This document shows, one piece after another, positions 47,557-58,114 of a stretch of 64,000 nucleotides of DNA (position 1 is its first letter; each line of letters opens with the position of its first letter). This DNA comes from Stentor coeruleus (lineage: Eukaryota; Ciliophora; Heterotrichea; Heterotrichida; Stentoridae). The position numbers and the translations under genes were made by a program. The DNA lies in NCBI GenBank assembly GCA_001970955.1, contig MPUH01000004.1:124001-188000 (forward strand). Direction: 5' to 3'. A model generated the notes under the pieces. That model was not told where the DNA came from, made no database searches, and was given only the letters and a program-made list of their open reading frames with translations.

Positions 47557-48438
47557 TATAATATTTTTAATTCATCCATAAACTTATTGATTATTAGTAA
47601 AATTACGTTATATTTTTGATTTATGAACTTTAAATAAAAACTTTAGGATTTTCTTAAGCATTTTTTATATTTGATTTTATTAATAGACTAAATAGTTAAT
47701 TATATGTATACAATTTAGATTATAAAATCTTATATTCTTTTTATTATAATTTGGACTATATATTTGATGAAGATTCTAAATGGTTGAAATAAGATTTTAT
47801 ATTTTTGTATAATTTATATATAAAAGTTTATTGGAAGAATTAAATACTTGTAAGGGTTAATTTATGAGCTTTTTTTTGAGAAAGTATGGATTTTATGGGA
47901 TAAGGATATTTAATAAAATTTCAGGTATGCGCTATTTTATTCCATCATAATAAAAATATTATTATATTGCTAAGCATATATAAAATTAAGCTTGATATTA
48001 TTATTCTAATACAGAAAGAAAATTATAGGCAGGCGCATTTTATAATCTTTGCGATCCTTTTATAAATCTAAGCATTTTTATTCACTTATTATATCTTTAA
48101 ACATATTTCTGTTTTCATCACATACACCAAAAGCCATAAGTTATAATTTCTAAATTATTTTGACACAAAATTTCATAAAAGCTTAAGCAAACCAGTTAAT
48201 TATGAAATAAAAAATACTTATCCAAATAAAAAATAAAAAATCCAAAACTGGGACACGCAAAATTTTTTCTAATTCATGCATCTTAATTTATCATATCCCC
48301 AACATCAAAATAAATCCATAACTCAACTTTTTCAAAAACTGCCACTTATGTTTCATTCTAAAAAACCCTACTCATTATCTTAAATATAAGACTATTCCCA
48401 ATGCTCCACATTATAAAAATTATTATACTAAATACTAT
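47557..48438. other. Intergenic region between giant gene and WD40 gene
   Basis: No gene seen. 47557-47950 is AT-rich with little structure (5' side of the giant gene); from about 48240 to 48438 the plus strand is C-rich and G-poor, as expected 3' of the minus-strand WD40 gene. Confidence 0.45.
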
Positions 48439-50661
48439 CTAAAACCTAAACAAAAACCTGATTTCCATAAATCTTTTAACCCAATTTTCCGGTTTCCTAT
48501 CATTTTTTCCTTCATAAACCTGTTTTTGGTTCCTAACATCCCATATTTTCACCCTACCATCACAGCTTTTCGATGCCAAAAACCTACAATCCCCAGTAAA
48601 ACAAATTCTATCAACCTTTCCTTCATGTCCATTAAATACCCCAACAGCAATCCTCTTATTAAAATCCCACAACCTTATACTCTTATCTAAACTTCCTGAA
48701 GCTAAAAAGTTATTATCACTAGATAACTCTAAAGCAGTAATCCCTGCATTATGTCCTTCTAAAACCTTATCAATTTTTTTCTCTCTAATATTAACAATAC
48801 GTATAATTTTATCATCACTTCCAGTAACAGCATAATTTTCATCATTACTCAAAACTAAAATCCCAACATCATTATTCATACCTTGAATATTTGAAATACA
48901 TTTCATTTGACTTAAATTCCACACCTTTAATGTTTTATCTTCTGATATAGAAATTATATGATCTTCAGATTTTGTTATATAAATTTTCATAACTTTTCCA
49001 TAATGGCCTGTAAAGTTGCCTTCAAGCTTTTTTTCTATAAGATTCCAGATTTTTATAGTTTTATCATATGAGGCTGATATTAAATTACTATTGTTTTTTG
49101 TTATATGGAGATCTGATATTGTATCTGTATGAGCATTTAGAACTCCTTCTAGTTCTTGTGTATCAAGATTCCAGATTTTTATTGTTTTGTCTATGGATCC
49201 TGAGATTATTTTTTTACCATCTGATGAGATTGCTAGACTTGTAACTTTATCAGAATGGCCAAAGTTTAGAGAGGATTTTATCTTTTTTTCCTCGATATCA
49301 TAGATTTTTATATCGTTTGAGCCTAGGATAAAAGTTTTATCATCAGCTGATATAAGAAGTGTGTTAATTTTATTCGGACTGTTTTGGGTGAAGTTTTCGA
49401 TTTTTTTCAATTTTACCGTGAGGAGGTTTATTTTACGGTTTGTGCTTAGGAGGACGAATTCTCCGTTGTGGCTACAGGAGAGACTGTTTGCTGATTCGAA
49501 AAGGTTTTGAACTTGGCCTGTTTTTGTATTTTCATTAATACTAAAAAAACTAATAATTTTATCTTGAGTTGATGATATTATAGTCGTATTATCAGGTAGA
49601 AGAACTAATGATTGAAGATGAGAGTTTAATTGGAATTGGGTTTTGATTTGTAAGTCTTGGAGATTCCATACTATGATTTTATTATCTGATCCTCCTGATA
49701 TAAGTGTTTCATCATCAGAGGAAATGATTATAATTATCACTTTGCTACTGTGGCCTTGAAGAACTCCTTCAGAATTTTGTGCTTGGATATTCCATATTGC
49801 TATAGAAGAGTTTTCGCATCCAGCATATATAAGTTTTCTGCTTGTAGATATTCCTAGTGAATGTACGGTTCCAAATTCTGATTTTATAACAATATGAGGA
49901 TTTTTATATGTTTTATCCCATATTCTAATAGTTTCATCAGTTGAACTTGAGACTATTAGATTTAAAGGACTATTAAAAACCAAAGAAGTTATGTGCCCAG
50001 TGTGTCCTCTAAACACTTTTAGCTGCTTTTTTTCGTTAAGGTCTAATAAGTGAAGACTGAAATCTTTTGAGGCAACGACTAGAAACTTGTCTTGATTATC
50101 TTTAGCAATGTGATCAACTGGGCCTATATAATCTTCTATGCAAAGATTATATTTGTTTTCAAGGAGATCTTTTCCGTAGTCTATGTTTCCTAATTCAATT
50201 TTTTCTTCAGGAAGATCATATTCTTCTACAAAATTCTGCATGAAAAAACTTTTTAGGGTTTCTACATTGGGAACTTCTTCTAGGGCCTCGCAAAAAAATC
50301 CAGTTTTTATGGTTTTTAAAGCTTCTTCCGCTGATTCATCAGTTTGGGTATTTTTAAGCAATTCTATATACTCTTTCTTTTTTGCTTGCAGACGAATTAC
50401 AGCGCTGGCCTGCATTTTTATGATTGAAGCGACAATATTTTTTGCTGAATTTTGAATTGACTCAGTGCATAATTCTATCTGTGAAATTCTCTTAAGAATT
50501 TCTTCTTGGAAATGTCTTTTATTCTCCACTGAAGCCTTCCTAATATCATGCTTTCCCGTTTCAGCCAAATGTGTAGCCAGATGTGCATCACAAATAAACA
50601 CACTTGAGCAAACACAACTCCAATTAGCTTTAGTACCACAAATCCTACAGAGCCTAAACAT
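48439..50661 (-). CDS. WD40-repeat protein with N-terminal B-box-like zinc motif
   Basis: 740 aa from the ATG at 50661 (MFRLCRICGTK); the frame opens to 50703 only through a GTG. The N-terminus holds a B-box-like zinc cluster (C-x2-C, C-x-C, CDAHL, H-x5-H). A helical region of about 130 residues follows. From about residue 190 at least 13 WD units are visible, such as STDETIRIWDK, SIDKTIKIWNL and SYDKTIKIWNL, enough for two seven-bladed propellers. WD arrays are binding platforms. No enzymatic domain. The ATG lies only 31 bases from the stop of the kinesin-like gene on the same strand. Confidence 0.9.
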   Translation of the reverse strand: MFRLCRICGTKANWSCVCSSVFICDAHLATHLAETGKHDIRKASVENKRHFQEEILKRISQIELCTESIQNSAKNIVASIIKMQASAVIRLQAKKKEYIELLKNTQTDESAEEALKTIKTGFFCEALEEVPNVETLKSFFMQNFVEEYDLPEEKIELGNIDYGKDLLENKYNLCIEDYIGPVDHIAKDNQDKFLVVASKDFSLHLLDLNEKKQLKVFRGHTGHITSLVFNSPLNLIVSSSTDETIRIWDKTYKNPHIVIKSEFGTVHSLGISTSRKLIYAGCENSSIAIWNIQAQNSEGVLQGHSSKVIIIIISSDDETLISGGSDNKIIVWNLQDLQIKTQFQLNSHLQSLVLLPDNTTIISSTQDKIISFFSINENTKTGQVQNLFESANSLSCSHNGEFVLLSTNRKINLLTVKLKKIENFTQNSPNKINTLLISADDKTFILGSNDIKIYDIEEKKIKSSLNFGHSDKVTSLAISSDGKKIISGSIDKTIKIWNLDTQELEGVLNAHTDTISDLHITKNNSNLISASYDKTIKIWNLIEKKLEGNFTGHYGKVMKIYITKSEDHIISISEDKTLKVWNLSQMKCISNIQGMNNDVGILVLSNDENYAVTGSDDKIIRIVNIREKKIDKVLEGHNAGITALELSSDNNFLASGSLDKSIRLWDFNKRIAVGVFNGHEGKVDRICFTGDCRFLASKSCDGRVKIWDVRNQKQVYEGKNDRKPENWVKRFMEIRFLFRF

Positions 50662-50692
50662 ATTTATGCCTAATAAAATCAAAATAACCAAA

Positions 50693-51994
50693 TTACAAAG
50701 CACTAAGAATTTTGTATTTCAAATCATTGAGTTCTATCTTGAGTCTTTCCAAGTCCCCTTTAAGGGTAAAATTTTCATCATTAGCATTAGTAAGACTTGA
50801 CCTAAGACTACCAATTTTTGAATCTTGATCAATAATCAGCCTGAGCCATTCATCATGTGGAAGTCCAACAGCCGGATCTTTTATAATATCAAAATCGAAC
50901 ATATGTTGGTTTTCATTGACCTGATGGTTTAATTTTACATCAAAATGTTCTATGTTTTTTATTGCAGATTCTTGGGCTATCGACTCTTCAAAACTCATTC
51001 TACTTGAATCTCCTGATATAATTATCATGCTTTCTAAACTTTCATATTCAGCAATCAGGCACTCGTTTTCAGGGCTTTCTTTGATTTCATTTTTCAACAA
51101 TTCTAAGCGTTGTTTAATCTCAATAAGCATAGAATTAGAACGAACTTGTTGTAGTTGAATATCTACACATCTTAACCTTTCCATAAACCTAAACAGTGGA
51201 GTAAAATATAAATTATCTGAATCAACAGGAATAGTCGCTAATACCACAAGTTGACTATTTAATATCGACGCTACAAATTTTTCAATTTTCCCTTTAGGTT
51301 TATTCTGTAATATCATAGCTTTTATAGATTCTGTACTCTAAATATTTTATACCTTAGCAGCTTCTAAACAATCTAAACCTGCCATATCGAAAAAACTCAA
51401 ACTACTAACTGATAAATTGTGCCCTAAAGACTCAATAACAATTGTAAAACTGTATATTTTTTACATTGAATGACTGTTTTCATGCTTTCTTGTATTCCCT
51501 ATACTCATAATGTTTTTAAGCTGTTTAGCTGATGTGCAGATTTCTTTTCTTTGATTTTGTGATGATTTGATTTCTGTGACTTCGCCTGAAATAAGATTGA
51601 AAATTGTATCTCGATAAAGCTCAGTATATGAACAGGAAATTAGATACTCCCCAGCGTTACCTGAAATGTATTCAAAAAGATAGTCTATAGCTAACGGGAG
51701 AATTCCTGGGTAGACTTTAGTTCCTGAAATTGTAAAAGTTTTCCCTGAGTTTTTTAGTCCGAAAGCTAATACACTAAGCTTTTCACCTCTCATTACCTTC
51801 ATAATTATTGGCACAATAGCTTCATTAAAAATTTTCTGTGTTAAACAATTCACCCCAAATGCTTTATCAAAACTATAATGTTTATTATCGCAAACACTAA
51901 GCAATACTGTTGGTGAAGGTATTTCCCACATTAATTGTTTTGATTTGTTTTTGATTGGTTTAAGTCTGACGTATGTGTGAACTTTGTTAGACAT
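50693..51994 (-). CDS. Divergent kinesin-like protein, two 15-nt introns
   Basis: Exons 51465-51994, 51353-51449 and 50693-51337; 423 aa. The motor region holds the P-loop FGLKNSGKTFT (normally GQTGSGKT), an FDKAFG strand, an ELYRDTIFNLI element and, only after splicing, NSHSIFTIVIES, which is the kinesin switch I SSRSHxIF region, then FFDMAGLD for DLAGSE of switch II. The motor domain is short and several contact residues are lost (N-x2-SSRSH becomes HENSHS). The C-terminus (after about 240) is coiled coil. It is probably a divergent kinesin-family protein; motor activity is uncertain because switch I and II are altered. Both introns are 15 nt; the first is phase 2 and ends CAG. Confidence 0.8.
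51338..51352 (-). other. 15-nt intron 2 in kinesin-like gene
   Basis: GTATAAAATATTTAG, phase 0. Splicing joins GLDCLEAAK to STESIKAMIL. Confidence 0.85.
51450..51464 (-). other. 15-nt intron 1 in kinesin-like gene (CAG end)
   Basis: GTAAAAAATATACAG, phase 2. Splicing converts SHSM-stop to SHSIFTIVIES, the kinesin switch I motif. This is direct support for CAG as an acceptor in this genome. Confidence 0.88.
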
Positions 51995-52014
51995 GCCAGA
52001 TTTTAATACTTATA

Positions 52015-52320
52015 TTAAAGGAAATATGATTTTATTGAGTTTTCTTTGAATTTATTAAGAAAACTGCGGAATTGGTCTGAAGTTAGTGGTTGTATTGGAG
52101 GAAGGGAATTTTTTCTAATGGTTTGTCTTTTAGGTGATGATTTTTTATTCTTTGAGTGAGATTTTTTAGCAGTTTTAGGCATTTGATAATAGGCTTTTCG
52201 CTTATGAAGAGTTTCAACTGCTACTGAAACTCTGACATTCTGAGAATTGCGTTTAGGATGCTTTTTCTGAGGAGAATTTTTTATAGGAAAAGGTGGGACT
52301 ACATACATCGAGTAATTCAT
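52015..52320 (-). CDS. Small basic protein of unknown function
   Basis: 101 aa, starting MNYSMYVVPP. Very basic, with clusters of Lys, Arg, Ser and Pro (KKSHSKNKKSSPKRQ), and a short C-terminal helix (SDQFRSFLNKFKE). No zinc motif, domain or signal peptide. Its stop lies 20 bases from the kinesin gene's ATG and its start 77 bases from the ferredoxin stop, so it is fully surrounded. A clean ATG and short intergenic gaps make it a plausible gene, but its role is unknown. Confidence 0.55.
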   Translation of the reverse strand: MNYSMYVVPPFPIKNSPQKKHPKRNSQNVRVSVAVETLHKRKAYYQMPKTAKKSHSKNKKSSPKRQTIRKNSLPPIQPLTSDQFRSFLNKFKENSIKSYFL

Positions 52321-52397
52321 TTATAATATTTCTTATATAAAAGCCTTAACGAGAAAATTCTAGACAGCCTACAATTAGAATATTAAAAACTCTATCA

Positions 52398-52790
52398 TTA
52401 ATGCGGCTTAGGCTTGTGTCCATCAACATACATATTCACAGAAGCTTTAGGTAATTGTATCCGTGTGTTACTCATATCTTCAGTAATTTTAATCTGACAC
52501 CCTAATCTTGATGTTGGAGTAAGTCCAAATGCTAAGTCAAGCATATCTTCTTCATCAGCAGTTGGCTCTGGCTGTACATCATATAAAGATTCAGATAAAA
52601 TAACATGACAAGTTGAGCATGCTAATGATCCATCACAAGCACCTTCAAGATCTATTGAATTCCTATGAGCATTTTCTAATAAGGATTCTCCTATTTTGCC
52701 TTCAACTTTGGTTTCTCGCCCATCGTGAGTAACCCAGAAAAATGAGATAGTTTTAGAAGAAGACATGAATCGCCCGAGCCTTGTTAACAT
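52398..52790 (-). CDS. Mitochondrial-type [2Fe-2S] ferredoxin (adrenodoxin-like)
   Basis: 130 aa. A short N-terminal presequence rich in Arg and Ser (MLTRLGRFMSSSK) suits a mitochondrial import signal. The iron-sulfur ligands are C-x5-C-x2-C in GACDGSLACSTCHV and a fourth Cys in RLGCQI, the spacing of vertebrate-type ferredoxins. In mitochondria these donate electrons to Fe-S cluster assembly and, in animals, to P450 systems. The C-terminus (VNMYVDGHKPKPH) is short. This is one of the most certain functional calls in the window. Confidence 0.95.
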   Translation of the reverse strand: MLTRLGRFMSSSKTISFFWVTHDGRETKVEGKIGESLLENAHRNSIDLEGACDGSLACSTCHVILSESLYDVQPEPTADEEDMLDLAFGLTPTSRLGCQIKITEDMSNTRIQLPKASVNMYVDGHKPKPH

Positions 52791-53494
52791 TTTTTATTTA
52801 GTTAGTATATTATGGAAATGATAAATAAATGATGCTTGAGTTGGTAAGGTTGGCAATTGAAATATTTGGATAAGGTTTGCTTTGTTGAGAAAATTATGTT
52901 GATGATTATATTATAAGGTGATTTAATTAGAATAAGTTTGATTGTGTTGTTGATAAGATAGGTTAAAATTGAGTATAATGGGATAAATTGTTTAGTTGAT
53001 ATATTAATGTTTAGTGTGTTTATTTTAGTAGATATAATTATAGTTAATATGGATTTTTAATCAAAATCATGATTTTAGACTCTTTAGATATATGATTTTT
53101 AGTATAAAATTTATCATGATTATCTTAATAACGCCATATAGCATAAAACCTCCAGTTGGGATATCCTATTTATTCATCCAAAAATAGTATAAAATAGTAT
53201 AAAACATTATATACAATTATAATAAAGTTTTTGCTAGAGCTTATTACAAATAAAACAATGCTTTTATTAAAAAAAATATTCATACTTTCAAATTCCTGCC
53301 TTCAAACCTTATCTTCTATTAATTTCTGTCTATCCAAAATTTTCCAAGCTAAATCCAATTGCCTTGTATTTATAAAAAAAATATTATTAAATCTAAGCTA
53401 AACATCTTCATCAATCTTCATAAACTCCTTCTGTAAAATAAAACTTAGATTCTGTAGCAAGTAATAAAAACCACCTTTTCCTCCCATCAAATAA
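52791..53494. other. Divergent intergenic region, ferredoxin and FYVE-like gene
   Basis: No gene. 52800-53000 is G-rich on the plus strand (5' flank of the minus-strand ferredoxin); 53280-53490 is C-rich and G-poor (5' flank of the plus-strand gene). The opposite skews meet near 53100. Confidence 0.5.
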
Positions 53495-54676
53495 ATGGAT
53501 TCCAACAATTTTTCAAACTCTGATGATTCTGAAGAAGAAGGTGAAGACTTAGGTGGAATTTTTGTCTTGCCAACAAGGAGAAATTTATGGGAAACAGACG
53601 TTAGATGCAAAAACTGCTTAGTAAACTTCAATGTTCCAGGAATTGCATATACTAAAAAAAACATGTGCAATTTTTGCTACAGAGGTGTATGCTCAAAATG
53701 TTTATGTTGTTCTCGTAAACACCCTGAAGAGGGTATTAAAATGAAAATGTGCAAATCTTGCCAACTTGAGTGTAAGTCTATAAAATATGTTCAAGCCAAA
53801 CTTCAACAAGCTAAACTTGAAAAAATGCAGCTTCAAACAGAAATTAACTTAGCACTAAGAGAAAAAGATGAAGCAACTCGTCGACGAAAAGCAGTAGAAG
53901 AACAGATACAAAGGAATTTAAGTTTGAAAAAAATGACAATCGAAGAAAGAATTGTTGAAAAAAATAATATTCAAGAGTCTATCAAAGAAAACAAAGAAAC
54001 CAAAGAAGTGATTATTTCAGCTAACAAAGTTCTAAATGAGCAAAAATTAAAACTTATTGTTTATAACAAAGAACTTTTAAAGTTTAACAATGATATGAAA
54101 ACTTTAATAAAACAAAATGAGCAAGATGAAGCAAAATATAAAAGACGTATCACAAGAAAAAGGGAAAAAATTATGTCAATTATTAAAGAGTTCAAAGAAA
54201 AATCTTCTAGCAACTATGAAATGACTGATATAATGGCTAAAAAAATCTATGATATCGAAGAAATTGAACGTAAATATAATGAGATGAATTTACATAATGA
54301 AGATTTAGAACTTAAATTGAATAGTTTAAAGCAAAGAGTAGACGAAAATGAGATTATAATCGATGAAATGAATAAAAAAACCAACGACGCAAAAGACTGT
54401 TTTTTAGAAGTTAATGGGCTTAATGAAGAGGAAAATAAACAGCTTGATGTTAATAAAGGATTGTTGTTAGAATACGATAAAATTATTAAAAGCTTGAGTG
54501 ACCGTCTTGAACTATTGAAAAAAGAAGCATCTCGGGTCTATAAGAATTTAGAAACACCAGGAAAAGACCATAGTTATTCAAAATCATCACTTATTGCCGA
54601 ATATGAAACAGCAAAAAGAACAAACACTAGAACCATTCATAGTGATTCAGTATGCAAGAATTGCACAACTTTCTAA
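53495..54676 (+). CDS. FYVE-like zinc finger plus long coiled coil
   Basis: 393 aa. Residues about 33-90 form a Cys-rich zinc cluster with eight or more Cys in C-x2-C pairs: CKNC, CNFC, CSKC, CCSR and CKSC, of the FYVE/zinc-ribbon type, but the basic R(R/K)HHCR motif needed to bind PtdIns3P is missing. The rest, about 95-360, is nearly continuous coiled coil. Similar finger/coil combinations occur in tethering or Rab-effector proteins. Family and partner are uncertain. Convergent with the LRR gene, with only 59 bases between stops. Confidence 0.75.
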   Translation: MDSNNFSNSDDSEEEGEDLGGIFVLPTRRNLWETDVRCKNCLVNFNVPGIAYTKKNMCNFCYRGVCSKCLCCSRKHPEEGIKMKMCKSCQLECKSIKYVQAKLQQAKLEKMQLQTEINLALREKDEATRRRKAVEEQIQRNLSLKKMTIEERIVEKNNIQESIKENKETKEVIISANKVLNEQKLKLIVYNKELLKFNNDMKTLIKQNEQDEAKYKRRITRKREKIMSIIKEFKEKSSSNYEMTDIMAKKIYDIEEIERKYNEMNLHNEDLELKLNSLKQRVDENEIIIDEMNKKTNDAKDCFLEVNGLNEEENKQLDVNKGLLLEYDKIIKSLSDRLELLKKEASRVYKNLETPGKDHSYSKSSLIAEYETAKRTNTRTIHSDSVCKNCTTF

Positions 54677-54735
54677 ACTTATCAACTAAAAAAACCCTTA
54701 TATTCATATGAAAATCCTAATCTACACACTAATTA

Positions 54736-57339
54736 TTAATTAGTTTTCATTCTATACATAAGCTTAGTATATTGTTCAGTAGTTTGCATTTCATAATCAT
54801 CTTGAAAAGTTATTGGACACAGCTTCAATAAAAACCCTGTTGCGATTTCCAACTTCTTACTAAGCTCAGTCTGTATCAAACTAATAAACTTATACCCATC
54901 CATATTTTTAATCACATCAGAATAATCAATTGCCCTAGCAAGAGCTTCAAGCATTTCAACAAAGTTCATTTCTAAATGTCTTTTAACATATAATTCATCA
55001 ACTTGAGTCATCATTGCTTGACTAAAACACACATCAATTTCTCTTGTAGCAAAATTATCCCCAACAAGCCCCGCATCATTACACAACATCCTAAACTCTT
55101 CTAAACTCATAAATGGTTTCTTTCCAGGTAAAGTATGTTTCCCACTATATTTTTTAAAAAGTGCTGAAAAAATCTGTTTATTAACTTTTAATACCAAGTC
55201 AACTTCTTCACAAAAATATTTTTCGATTCTCCATTTTTCTGACATAAATTTGTTAATAACAGGCCATAAATGTTCTTTTACAAGTCTATGAAAAGCTTCT
55301 AAATTAGATGAACAAAGTTTGTTTCTTATATACCGATCCCCAGCAACTCTAACAATAATTTCTATGAATTCATATCTAACAAGACTATTTCCTGGGTTAT
55401 AAACTTGACCTTTTTCTTTTTGGATTAAAGTTGAGTTAAGATTAACACCAAGGTCACCTGGTCCATATAAATTGTCTATGATTTTACATTCATTAAGAAA
55501 GTCAGTGAAAACATTAGAACCAATTGAAAAAATATCTGATCCACCATATGCTGATAGGTTTTTATATGTAAGTTTAATTTGCCCATAAATTTGTCTTATC
55601 GCTTGTTTAAGAGCAATTTGCTCTTCAGGATTTCTAATAAAATTAGGGATTCTTGAATGTCGCCAATCAAATTCTAAACAATCATCAAGCACTCGATCAT
55701 TATCTAATTTGTAATCCTTGAATATAGAAATATGCACTGACCAAGGGATTCTTTCCATTTGACAAACAGGCATAAGGCGATTGATGATTTTTGTTCTGGG
55801 TTTTGTACTGAAAGGGTTTTTTATATCACAAACATCTCCTTCAGGGGTGATTTGGTTTATTGAGGTTATTTTAATTAGTTTTTTTACCCCATCTTCATAT
55901 GAAATAGTCATTTCAAGTACCCTTTTAGCTTTTTTGTAGCATGATTTTATTGGATTGTCTTGGATTTCTGTGAAAAAAAAACTCTGGATATGAGGAGGTA
56001 CGGCTCGGGTTAATTCGAAATGACCACGTCCATCACTTGGCATAGCATCAGCTTGGTAGTTATCAATTTCTAAATGCAAATAAACACTTTTACCTTCACT
56101 TTCACAAGTAAATGTTACTTCAACCCATTTTTCACACACCCAACAGTTGAGGTTAAGTTTTTCTTGGGCGAAATCAGGCCGGTCTATCATTCTTTGATAA
56201 AAATGCCCTTTTTTTATATGTTTTTTAGCTGAGACGTTGATAAACCCTTTTGTATCAACTTCACATGCATTCCCTGTCATATGTAAACCAAGAAGTGTAT
56301 GGTTTGATATTAGGTATTCACTTATAATCTGAGCATCTTCAGAAGTTATGGAGTTATAAGAAAGATCAAGATGAGCTAGGGTGTAGTTAGATTTCAAAGC
56401 TTTACCTATGGAATCAGCTGAAAGCTTTGATTTACCCATTGAGTTCCAAGATACATCTAAGATCATTAAGGTGTTGTTCTTTACAAGTCCATCAAAAATA
56501 TTCATAGCACCTTGTGGACCAAAGTTATTCCAATGTAAATCTAGAATCTTTAAAGATATATTCTGAGCAAGGAGATCTTTAAAATACTTAGTGGCAATGT
56601 CAGTAAGTCCATTTTTAGCCAGGACTAATTTAGTAAGTCTTCTATTATAAATTAAGCTACTACACAAACTAGGGATAAGTGTTGCTGTAATATGCGTTTT
56701 TTCTAAATTCAAACTTTTAAGTCGACAATCAGAAATCGACATCATCTCAACAATTTTCTCTAATGATTTAGGCCCGATTTTATTTTCAGCTAAGTTTATA
56801 TGTTTGATTTGTCTTAATTCAACATTATTAAGGATTTTTTCATTACCAATATCAGACAGTCTATTGCTTTTCAAATTCAAAGTTTCTAATAAAGGATAAT
56901 GTTTCAATCCCTGTGAAAAGGCTTCTGCATAGTTATCCCCCATAGAAAACAACCTAATATCTATTGAATTTTCTGAACCTGTGCGTTTAACTAAGCCAAA
57001 GGTCTTTGGTCGTAAATGATTCTTGTCTAAATTGCTTAAATATGCAATGCTTGGTGTAAATTCAGCTTGCTGAACTTTAATTTTTTCATTAAGGCGGTTT
57101 ATGTGCTTATAATCTTGATAGAATTCCAGTTTAGCTTCTGGGCCAATTGTGCCTTTTTGCTGGTAATTATGGGACTCTTCAAAGACATTGTGGAATGAGT
57201 CTTGTAGTTCTCTTCTTGATGAAGAATTAGGTGTCATAACCTGAGAATTTAAAGAACTCATTGAACCTTTGGAGCGATTGCGTGAATGAATACCTTTTGT
57301 AATCAAGGGAAGGATTTTATGTGAGCTAGATTGTCTCAT
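54736..57339 (-). CDS. Leucine-rich-repeat protein with EF-hand-like C-terminal region
   Basis: 867 aa. The N-terminal 115 residues are polar. LRRs of the ribonuclease-inhibitor type span about 130-360 (LETLNLKSNRLSDIG, LKILDLHWNNFGPQGA, LDVSWNSMG, LAHLDLSYNSI). The C-terminal half (about 400-867) has a conserved-looking region with DDCLEFDWRHSRIPN and helix pairs, and near 760-800 EF-hand-like helices (KKPFMSLEEFRMLCNDAG). A similar LRR protein group with such tails exists in ciliates and flagellates, often in axonemal or basal-body structures, but the exact subfamily was not identified. No catalytic motif. Confidence 0.82.
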   Translation of the reverse strand: MRQSSSHKILPLITKGIHSRNRSKGSMSSLNSQVMTPNSSSRRELQDSFHNVFEESHNYQQKGTIGPEAKLEFYQDYKHINRLNEKIKVQQAEFTPSIAYLSNLDKNHLRPKTFGLVKRTGSENSIDIRLFSMGDNYAEAFSQGLKHYPLLETLNLKSNRLSDIGNEKILNNVELRQIKHINLAENKIGPKSLEKIVEMMSISDCRLKSLNLEKTHITATLIPSLCSSLIYNRRLTKLVLAKNGLTDIATKYFKDLLAQNISLKILDLHWNNFGPQGAMNIFDGLVKNNTLMILDVSWNSMGKSKLSADSIGKALKSNYTLAHLDLSYNSITSEDAQIISEYLISNHTLLGLHMTGNACEVDTKGFINVSAKKHIKKGHFYQRMIDRPDFAQEKLNLNCWVCEKWVEVTFTCESEGKSVYLHLEIDNYQADAMPSDGRGHFELTRAVPPHIQSFFFTEIQDNPIKSCYKKAKRVLEMTISYEDGVKKLIKITSINQITPEGDVCDIKNPFSTKPRTKIINRLMPVCQMERIPWSVHISIFKDYKLDNDRVLDDCLEFDWRHSRIPNFIRNPEEQIALKQAIRQIYGQIKLTYKNLSAYGGSDIFSIGSNVFTDFLNECKIIDNLYGPGDLGVNLNSTLIQKEKGQVYNPGNSLVRYEFIEIIVRVAGDRYIRNKLCSSNLEAFHRLVKEHLWPVINKFMSEKWRIEKYFCEEVDLVLKVNKQIFSALFKKYSGKHTLPGKKPFMSLEEFRMLCNDAGLVGDNFATREIDVCFSQAMMTQVDELYVKRHLEMNFVEMLEALARAIDYSDVIKNMDGYKFISLIQTELSKKLEIATGFLLKLCPITFQDDYEMQTTEQYTKLMYRMKTN

Positions 57340-57634
57340 TTTATGTGGAGTTTATTATAGATTAGTAAGGATTAAATCGCCATGAAAATGGTTTTTCTTT
57401 GGTAAAAGATTTGGATTATGTATTTTTTAATAGATATCTGAGTTTATGATTTAGGCTAATTTTTGCTAAGAAGTGTTTATAAAATTTATGGTAGTGATTT
57501 TAAGATACTATTTTCAAAAGCATTAAAATTTTAATTGTAAATGTGAATATTCAAATAAAGATTATGCTTAATGTAAAGTAAATTTTAGTTCTTTTAAGTC
57601 TCTAAGTTTAGATAATAGGTATAAATATATAAAT

Positions 57635-57928
57635 ATGGAACCAGAAACCAAAGCTCAGGACCCAGGTAAAAGTATTATTGTGAATCTTAAGCCTGTTGCA
57701 AATGCTCCAATTCTTAAGAAAACTAAGTTTAAGATTGCTAGTGATAAGCCTTTTGGATCTATAATCAACTTTGTTTGTAGTCAACTTGGAGGCAAAGATA
57801 GGGTATTTTTGTATTGCAATTCTTCATTCTCCCCATCTGCAGACAGCGTAATTTCTGATCTTTTTAATTGCTTTAAAGTTGGTAATGAACTTATTATAAA
57901 CTATGCAATTACTGAAGCTTGGGGATAA
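57635..57928 (+). CDS. ATG12: Autophagy ubiquitin-like protein ATG12
   Basis: 97 aa. It matches ATG12: KPVANAPILKKTKFKIASD, PFGSIINFV and the strand LIINYAITEAWG. The terminal Trp-Gly (AWG) gives the exposed Gly used to conjugate ATG12 to ATG5 through ATG7 and ATG10; that conjugate then drives LC3/ATG8 lipidation. The usual ATG12 fold is about 90 residues, so it is close to minimal. It is a single open exon. It sits near an LRR gene and a small coiled-coil gene; nothing suggests an operon. Confidence 0.95.
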   Translation: MEPETKAQDPGKSIIVNLKPVANAPILKKTKFKIASDKPFGSIINFVCSQLGGKDRVFLYCNSSFSPSADSVISDLFNCFKVGNELIINYAITEAWG

Positions 57929-58114
57929 ATAATTGTCTAATTTTAGGTTATAGAAAGTTGTCTTATTATAAGCATATTAGCAAAAATATAGTCATTTGGT
58001 TAATATTTTTTGATATTTACTATTTATCTCTATATCTATCATCAAGTCTTTATATTAAATTCAGATAGAAAATTTTCATTAGCAAATATAATTATATATA
58101 TAAAATCTAAAAAT

